64,000 nt of DNA, taken from positions 1-64,000 of the forward strand of contig LADZ01000017.1 in assembly GCA_000961845.1 (NCBI GenBank), given 5' to 3'. Positions within the stretch are counted from its first letter, which is position 1; the number at the start of each line of letters is the position of its first letter. The notes beneath the pieces were generated by a model, which saw only the letters and a program-made list of their open reading frames with translations, was not told the DNA's origin and did not search any database. Of this stretch, positions 55,501 through 63,028 are shown piece by piece. The stretch comes from Flavobacteriales bacterium BRH_c54. GTDB taxonomy: Bacteria; Bacteroidota; Bacteroidia; Flavobacteriales_E; Vicingaceae. The position numbers were made by a program, and so were the translations under genes.

Positions 55501-56804
55501 GTGGAGCCGAGGTTCAACGTCCATTGGCAACGGTAGTTATTGGCGGATTAATTACCTCTACATTATTAACTTTATTGGTGCTGCCTGCTTTATACCTTCT
55601 TTTTGATAAGCGTAAAAAAATCAAGATGCCAATTTCAATGGTGCTGATAATCGGATCGTTAGGGACAACAGTTTCAGTAAATGCTCAAGAAAAACAATTG
55701 GATTTGGAGCAACTGGTAACAGCGGCTCAAAAAAATCATGTTAACATAAAACTAAACGAGTTAGAAAAACAAGTCTGGGAAAGCGAAAGTAAAAATGCTT
55801 ATCAAATTCAACCGCTACAAATTGGTATGCAATATGGACAAATTAATGCTGAGTTGATGGATACTTATTGGGAGGTGATGCAAGATTTTGGAACTCCATG
55901 GACGATAAAAAGAAGGAAGAATGCTGCCAAATTGGGCATTGATTTTACTGAACAAAAAGCACAAACTATCCAACAAGAAATTCGGTATAACATTACCGCT
56001 GCATATTATAATTGGTTGTATTACAATAAGGCTTATGAATTACTCAGCGAGGTAAAAACGGCCATACTTCGAGCTGAGAAAAGTTTAAAATTAAAGTTAG
56101 AAGCAGGAGAAATTAGTCATACTGATTTTTTAATGGTTCAGCAGTTGAATAATGCTGTAAAGCAAAAAATGCAGCAATATTATTCAGGTAAAAACCAACA
56201 AGAGCAAGAATTATTATTTTTCTCTGGTTTAGATGGAACGATTAAAGATACACTTTATGAGAAAATTACTTTTCAGGCAGCACCAACACTAAGTACAAGT
56301 TTGTATGCTGAAAATCAGCTTAAAATTGCTCGATTAGAGCAACAACAAAAAGTGATAAAGTCAGACTTTCAACCTACTTTTCAGGCAGGGTATTTTCGCC
56401 AGAGTTTAAATCATGTTCAAGGATTTCAAGGGTTTAAAGCGGGGTTGGCTATTCCTTTGGTTTTTGGAGGAAAACGCAATGAGTTAGCAAAAAATCGTTT
56501 ACAAATAAAAGCTGCTAAAACAGAAAATGACAACCTAAAAAAACTGTTGGAAAGTGAGTTGCAAACACTTACTAAAAACATTGAGTTTATGCAGCAAAAT
56601 GTGGGCGACAATCAGCAATATTTTGATGATACACTTTTAGGCTTACAGCAGTTGCAACAACAATTGACTGTTGGAGAAATTAATCACTACGAATTTGTTC
56701 AGCTTACCAATATTATTATTGAAGGAGCTTTAAGCGAAATGGAAATGATTAACAGCTTTAATCAGGCAGTTATAAAACATCAATTTTTAACAACAACTAA
56801 ATAA
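52524..56804 (+). CDS. CusA/CzcA-type heavy-metal RND pump fused to a TolC-like channel
   Basis: A 1426-aa fusion. Residues 1-~1030 are a heavy-metal-type RND permease: [45 protein letters not shown], the proton-relay helix [29 protein letters not shown], and TM11-12 [32 protein letters not shown]. Basic DKRKKIK precedes a second signal-like segment ([20 protein letters not shown], residues 1035-1054) with an A-x-A-like site. Then comes an OEP/TolC domain to the end ([63 protein letters not shown]). The fusion is known in Bacteroidota. It exports Cu/Ag or Zn/Co/Cd; the ion is not decidable here. Confidence 0.93.
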   Translation: [1426 protein letters not shown]

Positions 56805-56813
56805 GAAAAGTTT

Positions 56814-57662
56814 ATGAAAAATTTAATATACATCACCGTTGCCATGCTAATAGTTGCATGTGGTGATAACAAAACAAAAGAAACTACAACAGCACCGGAA
56901 GAAACAGTTGTGGAAACCACCGAAAAAATGGTAGTACCTACCAATAAAAATATTGAATGTTTCGGAACGATAGATGTTCCGCCATCGGCTATTTATGAGG
57001 TTTATACTAAAGCTGAAGGGTTTATTGCAAAATTAAATTTGTTGGAAGGTGAGCACGTAGAAAAAGGACAAGTGTTAGCAGAAATTGAATCACCGGAGTT
57101 TGCTCAGTGGCAAAAAGAATTGTTATCAGCAAAAGCAAATTATGATTGGCAACAACAGCATTTTGATAGAAACAAGCAATTGTATGAAAACAAAGCCATT
57201 TCTGATAAAGAATTTCAGCAAATAGAAAAAGATTATTTATTGGCAAAATCAACTTATCAAGGTTGGAAGGATCAATTAACAGCTATTGGATTTTCAGAAA
57301 ATCAATTAATTAATAATAGCAATGTTAAATTACAAATAAGAAGTATTGCCCACGGAACGGTAGTGAAAATAAATACTAAAAACGGTGCGAAAATTTCTGC
57401 TGATACACATTTGTTTACCATATTAGATAAATCACATTTACATATTGAAATGAAAATAGCAGCTGCTGATATTCAAGGTGTAAAAATTAATCAATCCTTC
57501 TTTTTATTACATAACCAAGATACTATTAAAGGGCATGTTTATTTAATTAATGATTTAATTAATGAAGATAATACCGTTAGGGTTCATGGGCATTTTGATG
57601 ATGAAAAAGATGAGGAAAAATTAATTGTTGGTCAGCAGTTTTTTGTAGAGGTTTTGAAATAA
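56814..57662 (+). CDS. Heavy-metal efflux periplasmic adaptor (CusB/CzcB-like lipoprotein)
   Basis: A 282-aa membrane-fusion lipoprotein (signal ending MLIVACGDNK, Cys near 16). Lipoyl half: AEGFIAKLNLLEGEHVEKGQVLAEIESPEFAQWQKELL, a short helical hairpin, and the returning half (LQIRSIAHGTVVKINTKNGAKIS), then a beta-barrel (LHIEMKIAAADIQGVKINQSFFL). It is shorter than E. coli CusB and lacks N-terminal Met metal-binding extensions. It is the last gene of the metal efflux operon, 9 bp after the pump-TolC fusion, closed by a strong terminator. Confidence 0.88.
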   Translation: MKNLIYITVAMLIVACGDNKTKETTTAPEETVVETTEKMVVPTNKNIECFGTIDVPPSAIYEVYTKAEGFIAKLNLLEGEHVEKGQVLAEIESPEFAQWQKELLSAKANYDWQQQHFDRNKQLYENKAISDKEFQQIEKDYLLAKSTYQGWKDQLTAIGFSENQLINNSNVKLQIRSIAHGTVVKINTKNGAKISADTHLFTILDKSHLHIEMKIAAADIQGVKINQSFFLLHNQDTIKGHVYLINDLINEDNTVRVHGHFDDEKDEEKLIVGQQFFVEVLK

Positions 57663-57702
57663 AAAAGCATTAAGAATGTAGCTACATTCTTAATGCTTTT
57701 TT
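57661..57702. terminator. Strong bidirectional terminator after the metal efflux operon
   Basis: A perfect 42-bp palindrome (21+21: AAAAAAGCATTAAGAATGTAG and its complement) that starts within the adaptor's stop codon; T6 and A6 runs serve both the + strand operon and the converging lipoprotein gene. Confidence 0.92.
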
Positions 57703-57728
57703 ATTAATGTGTTAGATGAAGTTAATGA

Positions 57729-58019
57729 TTAAAGTATGCAATCCATTTTATCACCTTCAGCTATTAATTGGTCATTAGTGTATTTTCCTTCATCAATAGC
57801 TTTATCAATGGCATCATTAAATTTATCAATTTCATCATTCAATGCATCATATTCTGCATCAGATAAATGATCTGAGTTATCAAGTTGATTGTATAAGTCG
57901 CAAAGACAAGTTGCCGCACTAACTAGTTCAGATGCATCACATTTTTTACTATTGGTAGCCTCACCACATGAAGCTAAGAAGATGGCTACAAAAGAACCTA
58001 GGATAATTATTTTTTTCAT
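57729..58019 (-). CDS. Small lipoprotein of unknown function
   Basis: A 96-aa protein with a clear lipobox (IFLASCGEA, Cys at 18). The mature ~78 residues are acidic and helical: CDASELVSAATCLCDLYNQLDNSDHLSDAEYDALNDEIDKFNDAIDKAIDEG. Four cysteines (C-x15-C-x-C and a C-terminal ICIL-type Cys) could pair in disulfides. I do not recognise the family. It lies alone between the efflux-operon terminator and the divergent GNAT gene. Confidence 0.7.
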   Translation of the reverse strand: MKKIIILGSFVAIFLASCGEATNSKKCDASELVSAATCLCDLYNQLDNSDHLSDAEYDALNDEIDKFNDAIDKAIDEGKYTNDQLIAEGDKMDCIL

Positions 58020-58143
58020 GAGATATTGTTTAAAATTTAGACAAATATATAAAAATATACAAAGGATAACTAATTTATTATATAGATAATAGATAGGTAT
58101 TATAATATAGAATAATTCAGTTTAAACTTTCCAAAAGTTATTT

Positions 58144-58151
58144 TACTTTTG
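58144..58151 (+). promoter_or_regulatory. -7 box of the GNAT gene with structured leader
   Basis: TACTTTTG fully matches TAnnTTTG; TTT at 58121-58123 stands at the -33 place (20-nt spacer). Transcription should begin at about 58155-58157, exactly at the first base of the P1 stem described next. Confidence 0.65.
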
Positions 58152-58156
58152 GCAAT

Positions 58157-58232
58157 ATGAAATAGCCATGTGCAAAAGCACACAACCAGTGATGAAGATA
58201 ACATGGTATATTTCATATGACCGATTTAATAA
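58157..58232 (+). promoter_or_regulatory. Structured 5' leader element, copy 3
   Basis: P1: ATGAAATA (58157-58164) pairs perfectly with TATTTCAT (58209-58216). P2: CCATG (58166-58170) with CATGG (58202-58206). P3: TGTGC (58169-58173), loop AAAA, GCACA (58178-58182), sharing two bases with P2. After 3 nt the box ACCGATTTAATAA (58220-58232) and 15 nt to the ATG at 58248. The stems keep pairing with changed bases compared with copy 1, and the transcript should begin at P1. Confidence 0.7.
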
Positions 58233-58247
58233 AATAAATAGCTATAT

Positions 58248-58739
58248 ATGAAGATCTCCTTTAAGTCAATTAAAAAATCGGATTTAACAGAAGTAACGGC
58301 TGTCTATAATTATTATGTAGAAAATTCTACAGCAACTTTTCATTTACAAGCTGTTACCGAGCAGGAGATGGAGCAAACGCTTTGTTTAGAACATCCAATT
58401 TATCAATCTTTTGTTATTCTATCTGATGATAAAATTGCTGGTTTTTGTTATTTAGGGCAGTTTCGTAAAAAAGAAGCTTACGATATTTCTGTCGAAGTAA
58501 CCTTGTATATAAAGCCAGAATTTACCGGTAAACAAATTGGTGTTGAGGTTTTATCTTTTATGGAAAAAACGGCTAAAAACTTAGGATTAAAAAATCTAGT
58601 AGGGGTAATTACCTCGGAAAATGTAGGAAGTTTAAAATTATTTGAACGTTGCGGCTATTTTAAATGCGGACATCTTAAAAATATAGGAATTAAATTTGGC
58701 AGAGCGTTGGATGTGATTTCTTATCAGAAAGAGATTTGA
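58248..58739 (+). CDS. GNAT acetyltransferase (phosphinothricin-acetyltransferase-like)
   Basis: A 163-aa N-acetyltransferase. N-terminal KKSDLTEVTAVYNYYVENSTATFHLQ matches the 'i--IYN--v--s-atf' start of the PAT/YncA-like GNAT group. VTLYIKPEFTGKQIGVEVLSFMEKTA holds the acetyl-CoA loop (FTGKQIG), and ITSENVGSLKLFERCGYFKCGHLKNIGIKFG matches the end of the fold. YncA-like enzymes acetylate methionine derivatives or phosphinothricin-like amines; the substrate is not determined. It is preceded by its own promoter and by structured leader copy 3. Confidence 0.85.
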   Translation: MKISFKSIKKSDLTEVTAVYNYYVENSTATFHLQAVTEQEMEQTLCLEHPIYQSFVILSDDKIAGFCYLGQFRKKEAYDISVEVTLYIKPEFTGKQIGVEVLSFMEKTAKNLGLKNLVGVITSENVGSLKLFERCGYFKCGHLKNIGIKFGRALDVISYQKEI

Positions 58740-58843
58740 AATCAAAAGAATAATCGAATTTATGTTTAAAATAAATGGGATAAATATTTTTGTGTTAAGA
58801 TAATAACTATTTTTGTAAGTGAATACTAACTAACATTTTTTAA

Positions 58844-59443
58844 TTGACTTTTTCTGATAGACAAATACAAATTATAGAAGCGGCTACCAAACGTATTGAT
58901 GGGTATGGCATTCAAGAACTTACTATAAAAAATTTAGCTAACGATTTAGAGTTGTCAGAGGCAGCATTGTATCGTCATTTTAATAGTAAAAATGAAATTA
59001 TGATGGGGATGCTTTCCTATTTTATTATTGGAATGAAAGAAAAAATAAATAAAATTATAGCTAATGATTCTAAAATTCCTTGTGAAATTCTTAGGGATGT
59101 ATTTAATAATCAATTAAACACCTTTGTTCAAAATCCAGCCATTGTAAGTGTTATTTTTTCTGAAGGTATTTTTCAATTTAATAATGAATTGAGTAATAAA
59201 CTTAGTGAAATGATGGATTTAATGCATGAAAATGTTACTAAAATTATAAAAAGAGGACAAGAGGAAGGATGTTATAGAAAAGTTTTAAGTCCCGATATTG
59301 CAGCAACCATGATTATGGGAAGTATGCGAATGGTAGTGTTAAAATGGAAGCTATCGGGGAATAAAACCAATTTAGTAAAAGATGGACAAACCATGTTAAA
59401 TGGTATTTTAAAAATGATGGAAAGAAAACAAGCTCTTGCTTAA
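58844..59443 (+). CDS. TetR family transcriptional regulator
   Basis: A 199-aa regulator. TetR helix-turn-helix at the N-terminus: RQIQIIEAATKRIDGYGIQELTIKNLANDLELSEAALYRHFNSKNEI. The remainder is a helical ligand-binding/dimer domain (MLSYFIIGMKEKINKI; VSVIFSEGIFQFNNELSNKL). The start is TTG at 58844, directly after an in-frame stop, and is needed for the first helix. Two TATTTTTG boxes lie upstream (58785-58792 and 58808-58815). It heads a same-strand run of five further genes with gaps of 5-18 bp or overlaps, which it probably controls. Confidence 0.85.
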   Translation: MTFSDRQIQIIEAATKRIDGYGIQELTIKNLANDLELSEAALYRHFNSKNEIMMGMLSYFIIGMKEKINKIIANDSKIPCEILRDVFNNQLNTFVQNPAIVSVIFSEGIFQFNNELSNKLSEMMDLMHENVTKIIKRGQEEGCYRKVLSPDIAATMIMGSMRMVVLKWKLSGNKTNLVKDGQTMLNGILKMMERKQALA

Positions 59444-59461
59444 ACAGAAAAGCAAATTAAG

Positions 59462-59854
59462 ATGTTAAATATATTAAGAATAATCAACTCAATTGCACTT
59501 ACATTTTTTGGAGGGCTATCTGTTTTCCTAACACTTTCAATTATTTTCGATTGGTTTGGCATTAGAGAAAAAGAAGGGAATTATGTGTTGTTTATTGTTT
59601 ATGCGAATCTAATTTGTGGTATAATTTACTTAATTGCTGCTTATGCCAATTTTATAAAATTCAGAAAAACATATCTATTATTATCAGTTGCAATAGGGGT
59701 TTTGTTAGCAGCATTTATAGCTTTTTTGTTTTACATAAATTCAGGAGGAATTCATGAAGAAAAAACAATAGGTGCAATGCTTTTTAGAATAGGAATTACA
59801 ATAGGATTCACCTTAATATCATTTTACACCATCAATAAAAATAAAAAACAATAA
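59462..59854 (+). CDS. Four-helix integral membrane protein, unknown
   Basis: A 130-aa protein with four predicted membrane segments (IALTFFGGLSVFLTLSIIF; VLFIVYANLICGIIYLIAAYANF; YLLLSVAIGVLLAAFIAFLF; MLFRIGITIGFTLISFYTI) joined by short polar loops, one with GGIHEEKTIGA. I do not recognise the family; it resembles small membrane proteins often found near Bacteroidota redox or metal genes. It lies 18 bp after the TetR gene and 10 bp before the multicopper oxidase gene, so it is part of this operon. Confidence 0.6.
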   Translation: MLNILRIINSIALTFFGGLSVFLTLSIIFDWFGIREKEGNYVLFIVYANLICGIIYLIAAYANFIKFRKTYLLLSVAIGVLLAAFIAFLFYINSGGIHEEKTIGAMLFRIGITIGFTLISFYTINKNKKQ

Positions 59855-59864
59855 ATAGTTATTT

Positions 59865-61586
59865 ATGAAAAAATCATTACTTATTTTAGGTTCAATAGTT
59901 TTTGGATCGCTGGTTAATGTAAACGCACAAAATCTATTAGCTATTCCTGATACGCTTTCGGGTACTACATTTAACTTAAATTTGTTAGATACCAACAAAG
60001 TATTTTTTACTGGATTTACTACCAATACTTTTGGAGTAAATACTAATTATTTAGGGCCAACATTATTTCTAAACCAAGGAGATTCTATCCAACTTAATGT
60101 ACACAACCAATTAATGGATACCACCACTATTCATTGGCACGGACTTCATGTTTCAGCAAAAAATGACGGAGGACCACATATTGTAATTCCACCAGATACC
60201 ATTTGGAGACCATCTTTTAAAGTCAGAGATCATGCAGCAAGTTATTGGTATCATCCACACATGCACCACATGACTAATTTGCACGCAACATTAGGTGCAG
60301 CAGGGATGATAATAGTTAGAGATACTATAGAAGCAGCATTAACATTACCAAGAAAATATGGTGTTGATGATTTTCCTTTAGTACTTCAATCAAAAAGTTT
60401 TGACACGAATAAACAAATTGTTGTTCATGATGCTGCTGATAGTGTAATGATGGTAAACGGAACAATAGATGCTTATTTGCCAACACCTGCTCAAGTAGTT
60501 CGTTTTAGACTGTTAAATGCTTCATCAGAAAGAATTTTAAATATCGGATTACAAGGAAACTTATCTTTTTATCAAATAGCTACAGATGGTGGGTTACTAA
60601 ATGCACCTGTTCAATTAACCAGATTAATGTTATCTCCTGGTGAACGTGCTGAAATTTTAGTAGATTTTTCAGGAATGACAGGTCAAAATATTAATTTAAC
60701 GAGTTTTGCTTCCGAATTGCCTAATGGTATTTATGGAGCTCTTCAACCTGGTATGGGAGCCGGACAAACAATTCCGGGATATACCTTAAACCCATTAAAC
60801 GGAGCAGATTTTCCATTAATGAGTTTTTCTGTTGTAACTCCAACTACAAATCCTGTAACTACTATCCCTTCAACATTAACAACAAATACACCTTGGCCAA
60901 TTGCTAGTGCTGATGATTTTAGAACACTAACATTTACACCAGTTAATATGGGGCCAACAGCTATTCAAGGGCCATTTCTTATTAATAATACAAGCTATAA
61001 CATGGGAGTTGTTAATTACCATATTCCTTTAGATAATATTGAAATTTGGACATTAACTAACCAATCACCTATAGCTCACCCTTTTCACATTCATGATGTT
61101 CAGTTTTACATTACTGAAATTGCAGGAGTTGCACCTCCACCAAATTTAGCAGGAAGAAAAGATGTGGTACTTGTAAGACCAGGACAAACCGTAAAATTCA
61201 TTACTAAATTTGAATCATTTTGTGATTCAATGGGAATGTACATGTATCATTGCCACATGCTAACTCATGAAGATGATGGTATGATGGGTCAGTTTGTTGT
61301 TGATTGTCCTACAACTGTAACTGTTGAAGAAATTAATGTTGATAATAATGAATTACTTATTTACCCCAACCCAGCTGCTGATAAAGTAAACATTAAAATG
61401 GAAAAAGAGGTAGTAATTTCATCTATAACGGTATATGATTTTTCTGGAAAACGTATCATCTTCGAAAATAATATCAATCACAATGAAACAGTAATTGACC
61501 TTCAAAAACAACCTTCAGGCATTTATTTTTTTGAAATTAATAGCAACGATAAAGTATTCCGTAAAAAAATCAATCTAATCAAATAA
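59865..61586 (+). CDS. Secreted multicopper oxidase with T9SS type A sorting domain
   Basis: A 573-aa extracellular oxidase of the three-cupredoxin laccase/CueO/CotA type with signal peptide (ending VNVNAQ). All four copper motifs are visible: TIHWHGLHV, YWYHPHMHHM, HPFHIHDVQ and MYHCHMLTHEDDGMMGQF (type 1 Cys-His-Met in the last). These bind one type 1 copper and the trinuclear centre that reduces O2 to water. The last ~75 residues are a type A sorting domain (LLIYPNPAADKVNIKM; YDFSGKRIIF; QPSGIYFFEI; KKINLIK). It likely oxidises Cu(I) or phenols at the cell surface. Confidence 0.92.
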   Translation: MKKSLLILGSIVFGSLVNVNAQNLLAIPDTLSGTTFNLNLLDTNKVFFTGFTTNTFGVNTNYLGPTLFLNQGDSIQLNVHNQLMDTTTIHWHGLHVSAKNDGGPHIVIPPDTIWRPSFKVRDHAASYWYHPHMHHMTNLHATLGAAGMIIVRDTIEAALTLPRKYGVDDFPLVLQSKSFDTNKQIVVHDAADSVMMVNGTIDAYLPTPAQVVRFRLLNASSERILNIGLQGNLSFYQIATDGGLLNAPVQLTRLMLSPGERAEILVDFSGMTGQNINLTSFASELPNGIYGALQPGMGAGQTIPGYTLNPLNGADFPLMSFSVVTPTTNPVTTIPSTLTTNTPWPIASADDFRTLTFTPVNMGPTAIQGPFLINNTSYNMGVVNYHIPLDNIEIWTLTNQSPIAHPFHIHDVQFYITEIAGVAPPPNLAGRKDVVLVRPGQTVKFITKFESFCDSMGMYMYHCHMLTHEDDGMMGQFVVDCPTTVTVEEINVDNNELLIYPNPAADKVNIKMEKEVVISSITVYDFSGKRIIFENNINHNETVIDLQKQPSGIYFFEINSNDKVFRKKINLIK

Positions 61587-61591
61587 CACGT

Positions 61592-62053
61592 ATGAGAAAA
61601 ATATTTTTAATCACCACTATTGCCATTTCTTTTATTGCTTGTAAAAATGAAGGAAGCCACGAAACCCATGATGAACATGAACATCATGATGAAACTGTAG
61701 CCCACAAAGAAGATCATCATAATCATGAATCGGAAGCGATTTTGTTGAACAATGGTGAAAAATGGAAAGTAGTAGAAAATATGTCTGGCTACATTCGCAA
61801 TATGGAAAAAGCGGTAAATGAATTTGAAGGGGAAGATTATCCAGCTTTAGCAAAAACTATTGATGAAAACATAAGAGAATTAACTTCTAATTGTACGATG
61901 GAAGGACAGGCTCATGATGAATTGCATAAATGGTTATTACCTTTTATAGAACTTTCCGAAGAGTTTGATGTAGCCACAGAGCTGGAAGAACAAGAACAAA
62001 TCTACCGAGAGTTTAAAGCCTCTTTTAAAATATATAATACCTATTTTGAATGA
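61592..62053 (+). CDS. Histidine-rich lipoprotein
   Basis: A 153-aa lipoprotein (signal ending ISFIACKNE, Cys near 17). Residues 20-45 are extremely rich in His and acids (HETHDEHEHHDETVAHKED, then HHNHESEA), a likely copper or zinc chelating segment. The rest is helical, with YIRNMEKAVNEFEGEDYPALAKTIDENI and CTMEGQAHDELHKWLLPFIEL, reminiscent of four-helix metal-binding domains found near copper genes. It lies 5 bp after the multicopper oxidase and overlaps the next gene by 4 bp, so joint function in metal handling is likely. Confidence 0.75.
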   Translation: MRKIFLITTIAISFIACKNEGSHETHDEHEHHDETVAHKEDHHNHESEAILLNNGEKWKVVENMSGYIRNMEKAVNEFEGEDYPALAKTIDENIRELTSNCTMEGQAHDELHKWLLPFIELSEEFDVATELEEQEQIYREFKASFKIYNTYFE

Positions 62054-63018
62054 ATACTGTAATTAAAATAGTTGCGTTATCAATTCTTTTTTCTAGCTTG
62101 CTGCTTTCTTGTTCAGAAACTGGAAAACAACTAGAAGAAGATAATCTATTAGCAATTAATAACCAATCTGTAAATGAGGATAAAGTTCTATCCTTATTAA
62201 AAACAAATTGCTTCAATTGTCATAATCCCGACATGGGAGAAAGCCGTGTGGCACCTCCATTATTTAAAGTACGAGAGCATTATTATGATGAGGAGACCAC
62301 AAAAGAAGAATTTGTAGTTGCAATTATTAACTTCATTAATAATCCCACCGAAGAAAATTCCATAATGCCAGGTGCAGTAAGAAATTTTGGCTTAATGCCT
62401 AAAATGAGTTTTAAAGAGGAAGATATACAGTTAATAGCTGAGTACTTATATGATAACGATGTTTCCTCAGACGAATGGTATGCCAAGTGGGAAGGATTTA
62501 AAAAATCTCCAGCAAGTACTCAAACAGATTTAAGTTATGAAGATTTAGGTAGAAATATTGTTAATGAAACCAAATCCAACATTGGCAAAAATTTGATGAA
62601 AGCAGTAAAAGAGAGAGGTGTAGCAGGAGCGGTTGAATTTTGTAACACAAGAGCAATTCCTATTACTGATAGTATGGCTGTAGTATTAAATACAAAAGTA
62701 AAACGTGTTTCTGACAAACCAAGAAACCCTATAAATACAGCAAATTCGGAAGAAATAGCCTACATTGACGGTTGGAGAAAAGCAAAAGCTAATGGTGAAA
62801 AATACCCTCCAAAAGTTACAGAAATGGAGAATAAAATGGTAGGATATTATCCTATAGAAATTAATCAAACATGCTTAAAATGCCATGGAATTCCCGAAAA
62901 ACAAATAAACACTGAAACTTTAGCCAACATCAAAAAATTATATCCAAATGATAAAGCCACAGGTTATGCCGAAGGTGATATACGAGGAATTTTTGTAGTA
63001 GAAATGGATAAAAAATAA
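62050..63018 (+). CDS. Dihaem lipoprotein: cytochrome c domain plus DUF3365
   Basis: A 322-aa exported protein with a lipoprotein signal (LLLSCSETG, Cys near 21). The N-terminal class I cytochrome c domain has the haem site NCFNCHNP near residue 56 and a Met ligand in FGLMPKMSFKEEDI. The C-terminal part is a DUF3365 (Tll0287-like) sensor domain: AVKERGVAGAVEFCNTRAIPI, RVSDKPRNPINTAN, and a second haem motif QTCLKCHGIPE. Two CxxCH motifs point to a dihaem electron-transfer or redox-sensing protein in the periplasm. Translation is coupled to the His-rich lipoprotein (4-bp overlap). Confidence 0.82.
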   Translation: MNTVIKIVALSILFSSLLLSCSETGKQLEEDNLLAINNQSVNEDKVLSLLKTNCFNCHNPDMGESRVAPPLFKVREHYYDEETTKEEFVVAIINFINNPTEENSIMPGAVRNFGLMPKMSFKEEDIQLIAEYLYDNDVSSDEWYAKWEGFKKSPASTQTDLSYEDLGRNIVNETKSNIGKNLMKAVKERGVAGAVEFCNTRAIPITDSMAVVLNTKVKRVSDKPRNPINTANSEEIAYIDGWRKAKANGEKYPPKVTEMENKMVGYYPIEINQTCLKCHGIPEKQINTETLANIKKLYPNDKATGYAEGDIRGIFVVEMDKK

Positions 63019-63028
63019 ATACAATAAC

